From positions 1-14,940 of the forward strand of contig JAEYSQ010000217.1 in the NCBI GenBank assembly GCA_023434465.1: a DNA stretch of 14,940 nucleotides, read 5' to 3'. The notes below the pieces were generated by a model. It did not search any database and was not told the origin of the DNA. It saw nothing but the letters and a program-made list of their open reading frames with translations. The translations under genes were made by a program, and so were the position numbers. Origin of the DNA: Actinomycetes bacterium (lineage in GTDB: Bacteria; Actinomycetota; Thermoleophilia; Solirubrobacterales; 70-9). Shown piece after piece: positions 13,753-14,940 of the stretch. Every line of letters begins with the position of its first letter. The first letter of the stretch is position 1.

Positions 13753-14304
13753 ATGTCAGACAGCAAAGGATTCACCCTCTGGTTCACCGGACTCTCCGGT
13801 GCCGGCAAGACCACCATCTCCGAGATCGTCGCCCGGGAACTGACCGCCCGCGGCTCGAAGCTGGAGATCCTCGACGGGGACATCGTCCGTGAGAACCTCT
13901 CGAAGGGCCTCGGCTTCTCGAAGGAAGATCGCGATACCAACATCCGTCGGATCGCCTTCGTCGCCGACCTGCTCTCCCGTAACGGCGTTCCGGTGATCAC
14001 CGCCGCGATCTCGCCGTACCGCGCGATCCGCCAGGAAGCCCGCGACATGATGGGCGACCGCTTCATCGAGGTTTACATCGAGGCTTCGGTCGAGGTCTGC
14101 GAAGCCCGTGACGTCAAGGGTCTCTACGCCAAGGCCCGCTCGGGCGAGATTCCGGAGTTCACCGGCGTTTCCGACCCTTACGAGGCCCCGGAGAACCCGG
14201 AGATCGCCCTCAAGACCGCCGAGGAAGAGCCGGAAGAGTCGGCCGCCAGGCTGATCACCTACCTGGAGGAGCGTCAGCTCATCCCGGCCGCGGTAGCTTC
14301 CTAA
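13753..14304 (+). CDS. cysC: Adenylyl-sulfate (APS) kinase
   Basis: 183 residues, the normal size for a stand-alone CysC, which phosphorylates APS to PAPS in the cytoplasm. Walker A is GLSGAGKTT (13-21). DGDIVRENLSKGLGFSKEDRDTNIRRI (41-67) carries the APS-binding Asp-Gly-Asp and the RxxNIRR segment. ITAAISPYRAIR (82-93) holds Ser87, the position of the transiently phosphorylated serine in characterised enzymes. VKGLYAKARSGEIPEFTGVSDPYEAPENPE (121-150) is the lid and substrate loop. Ribosome binding site AAGGAGG (13735-13741) lies within the 3' end of sat, 11 nt before the ATG, so the two genes are almost certainly co-translated. A strong terminator follows. Since CysH here looks APS-specific, PAPS may mainly serve sulfotransferases or 3'-phosphonucleotide metabolism; this is inference. 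Confidence 0.95.
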   Translation: MSDSKGFTLWFTGLSGAGKTTISEIVARELTARGSKLEILDGDIVRENLSKGLGFSKEDRDTNIRRIAFVADLLSRNGVPVITAAISPYRAIRQEARDMMGDRFIEVYIEASVEVCEARDVKGLYAKARSGEIPEFTGVSDPYEAPENPEIALKTAEEEPEESAARLITYLEERQLIPAAVAS

Positions 14305-14370
14305 GGCGACCGCGCGCGCCGCAGAATCTGCAGAAACCTCCGCTCCCGGGGGAACCTGCGAATCGCTTTC

Positions 14371-14401
14371 AGGGCGGGCCTCAGGGTCCGCCCTTCTTTT
14401 T
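14371..14401 (+). terminator. Intrinsic terminator after cysC
   Basis: AGGGCGGGCC (14371-14380) pairs with GGTCCGCCCT (14385-14394) in a 10-bp stem with one G-T pair and a TCAG loop (14381-14384). TCTTTTT follows directly (14394-14400). It lies 67 bp after the cysC stop and ends the sulfur-assimilation transcript, isolating the last rhodanese gene. Confidence 0.85.
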
Positions 14402-14424
14402 GCCCTGGGCGCAACTCTCCCATT

Positions 14425-14450
14425 ACTCCACAACTATTTGGTTGTGTAGT
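14425..14450. promoter_or_regulatory. Palindromic operator candidate over the rhodanese promoter
   Basis: ACTCCACAAC (14425-14434) and GTTGTGTAGT (14441-14450) form 10-bp inverted half-sites with one mismatch around the 6-bp spacer TATTTG. The 26-bp palindrome ends 2 bp before the TATACT -10 and covers the -35 region, the usual place for a repressor. The CAAC-AT-rich-GTTG core is reminiscent of ArsR/SmtB-family sites; the regulator gene is not in the window, so the family is a guess. Confidence 0.65.
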
Positions 14451-14452
14451 GC

Positions 14453-14458
14453 TATACT
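14453..14458 (+). promoter_or_regulatory. -10 element of a leaderless rhodanese transcript
   Basis: TATACT is the closest match to the consensus -10 in the window and ends 6 nt before the ATG at 14465, so transcription should start at the start codon. There is no Shine-Dalgarno sequence and no clear -35; that region is occupied by the palindrome. Confidence 0.65.
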
Positions 14459-14464
14459 TGTCTC

Positions 14465-14938
14465 ATGTCCGTTTCCCTGGCAATCGAGCGAGCCACGGCA
14501 CCTGAGGGCCATCGTGCCCGGCGGGTTCCGCGGATCGTCGCCGACGGAATGGTCCTCATCGATCCCTGGTGGGGAACGATCCAGCCCCAGCAGCTCCACC
14601 CCGAACTTCCCACCTGGGGTGAGCTGGAAGTGTTGGAGCATCTCCGGACCGGGGGTCGGCTCATCGACACCCGCAAGCCCGAATACGTCAGGGCGACCGG
14701 GACCATCCCGGAGGCCATTGCCGTCCCGTGGGAGTCGATCGCCGAGCACCTGGACCTGATCGATCCCGAGGGGATCACCGTGCGCTTCTGCAACGGTCCC
14801 CAATGCGCGGCCACCCCACGGGCCGTGGAAAGGTTGCTGGATGCGGGAGTCGAACCCCGTTGCCTCGCCTACTACCGCGGCGGGATCCAGGACTGGATCG
14901 GGCTCGGCTTCCCGACCACCCCGGTCCCGGCCGACTGA
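14465..14938 (+). CDS. Rhodanese-like protein with CNGPQC active-site loop
   Basis: 157 residues, complete within the window. A 50-residue N-terminal extension (DGMVLIDPWWGTIQP at 27-41) has no clear family and precedes a rhodanese domain. Landmarks: GGRLIDTRKPEYVRATGTIPEAIAVPW (63-89), the LIDxRxxxxxxxGxIPGAixip block; ITVRFCNGPQCAATPRAVERL (104-124), with catalytic Cys109 in the loop CNGPQCAATP; and YYRGGIQDWIGLGFPT (136-151). The CNGPxC loop with a second Cys (114) differs from the CRxGxR loop of the rhodanese at 9246 and is found in rhodanese domains linked to ArsR-type regulators. It may act in persulfide sensing, sulfur detoxification or arsenate-like chemistry, none of it proven. The gene has its own operator-like palindrome and leaderless promoter and is cut off from cysC by a terminator, so it is a separately controlled unit. 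Confidence 0.87.
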   Translation: MSVSLAIERATAPEGHRARRVPRIVADGMVLIDPWWGTIQPQQLHPELPTWGELEVLEHLRTGGRLIDTRKPEYVRATGTIPEAIAVPWESIAEHLDLIDPEGITVRFCNGPQCAATPRAVERLLDAGVEPRCLAYYRGGIQDWIGLGFPTTPVPAD

Positions 14939-14940
14939 CC

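Overview
The window is GC-rich and strongly codon-biased. Its gene set is a split acyl-CoA carboxylase (beta plus a small epsilon-like subunit), a dodecin, arylsulfotransferase-like secreted proteins, OafA-type acyltransferases and an assimilatory sulfate-reduction run. Together with start codons placed just behind TAnnCT -10 hexamers, this points to a high-GC actinobacterium. The class Thermoleophilia (Solirubrobacterales) is my best guess, but this is inferred from gene style only and no marker gene is present.

Layout. (1) 1-201, minus strand: 5' part of an S51 (peptidase E-like) gene that runs off the left edge. Everything else reads on the plus strand. (2) 399-1535: secreted protein with a CARDB/NEW3-like C-terminal domain. 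(3) 1558-4070: two tandem, translationally coupled acyltransferase-3 membrane paralogues. (4) 4125-7369: acyl-CoA carboxylase beta subunit and a 66-aa epsilon-like subunit, separated by an arylsulfotransferase-like lipoprotein gene. (5) 7400-9222: dodecin and a second, paralogous arylsulfotransferase-like exported protein. (6) 9246-9650: single-domain rhodanese. (7) 9651-9928: AT-richer intergenic stretch with a long inverted repeat and a perfect 14-bp direct repeat. (8) 9929-14304: sulfur assimilation run: ferredoxin-type sulfite reductase, CysH (4Fe-4S, APS-reductase type), ATP sulfurylase and APS kinase, closed by a clear intrinsic terminator. (9) 14425-14938: palindromic operator, TATACT promoter and a leaderless rhodanese gene.

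How the genes work together. Sat makes APS from sulfate and ATP. CysH reduces APS (or PAPS) to sulfite, and the siroheme/4Fe-4S enzyme reduces sulfite to sulfide. CysC can divert APS to PAPS. The two rhodaneses flank this module and may handle sulfane sulfur. The carboxylase subunits belong to propionyl- or acetyl-CoA carboxylation; the biotin-carrying alpha subunit is not in the window. The acyltransferases probably acylate cell-surface or secreted carbohydrates.

I do not see a phage, CRISPR, transposon or toxin-antitoxin system, nor any RNA gene. The items most worth a second look are regulatory: the repeated 14-mer ahead of the sulfite reductase, the palindrome over the last rhodanese promoter, and the repeated leaderless-promoter arrangement. 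Also notable are the two arylsulfotransferase-like paralogues interleaved with the carboxylase genes, one of which has no ordinary start codon ahead of its lipoprotein signal.
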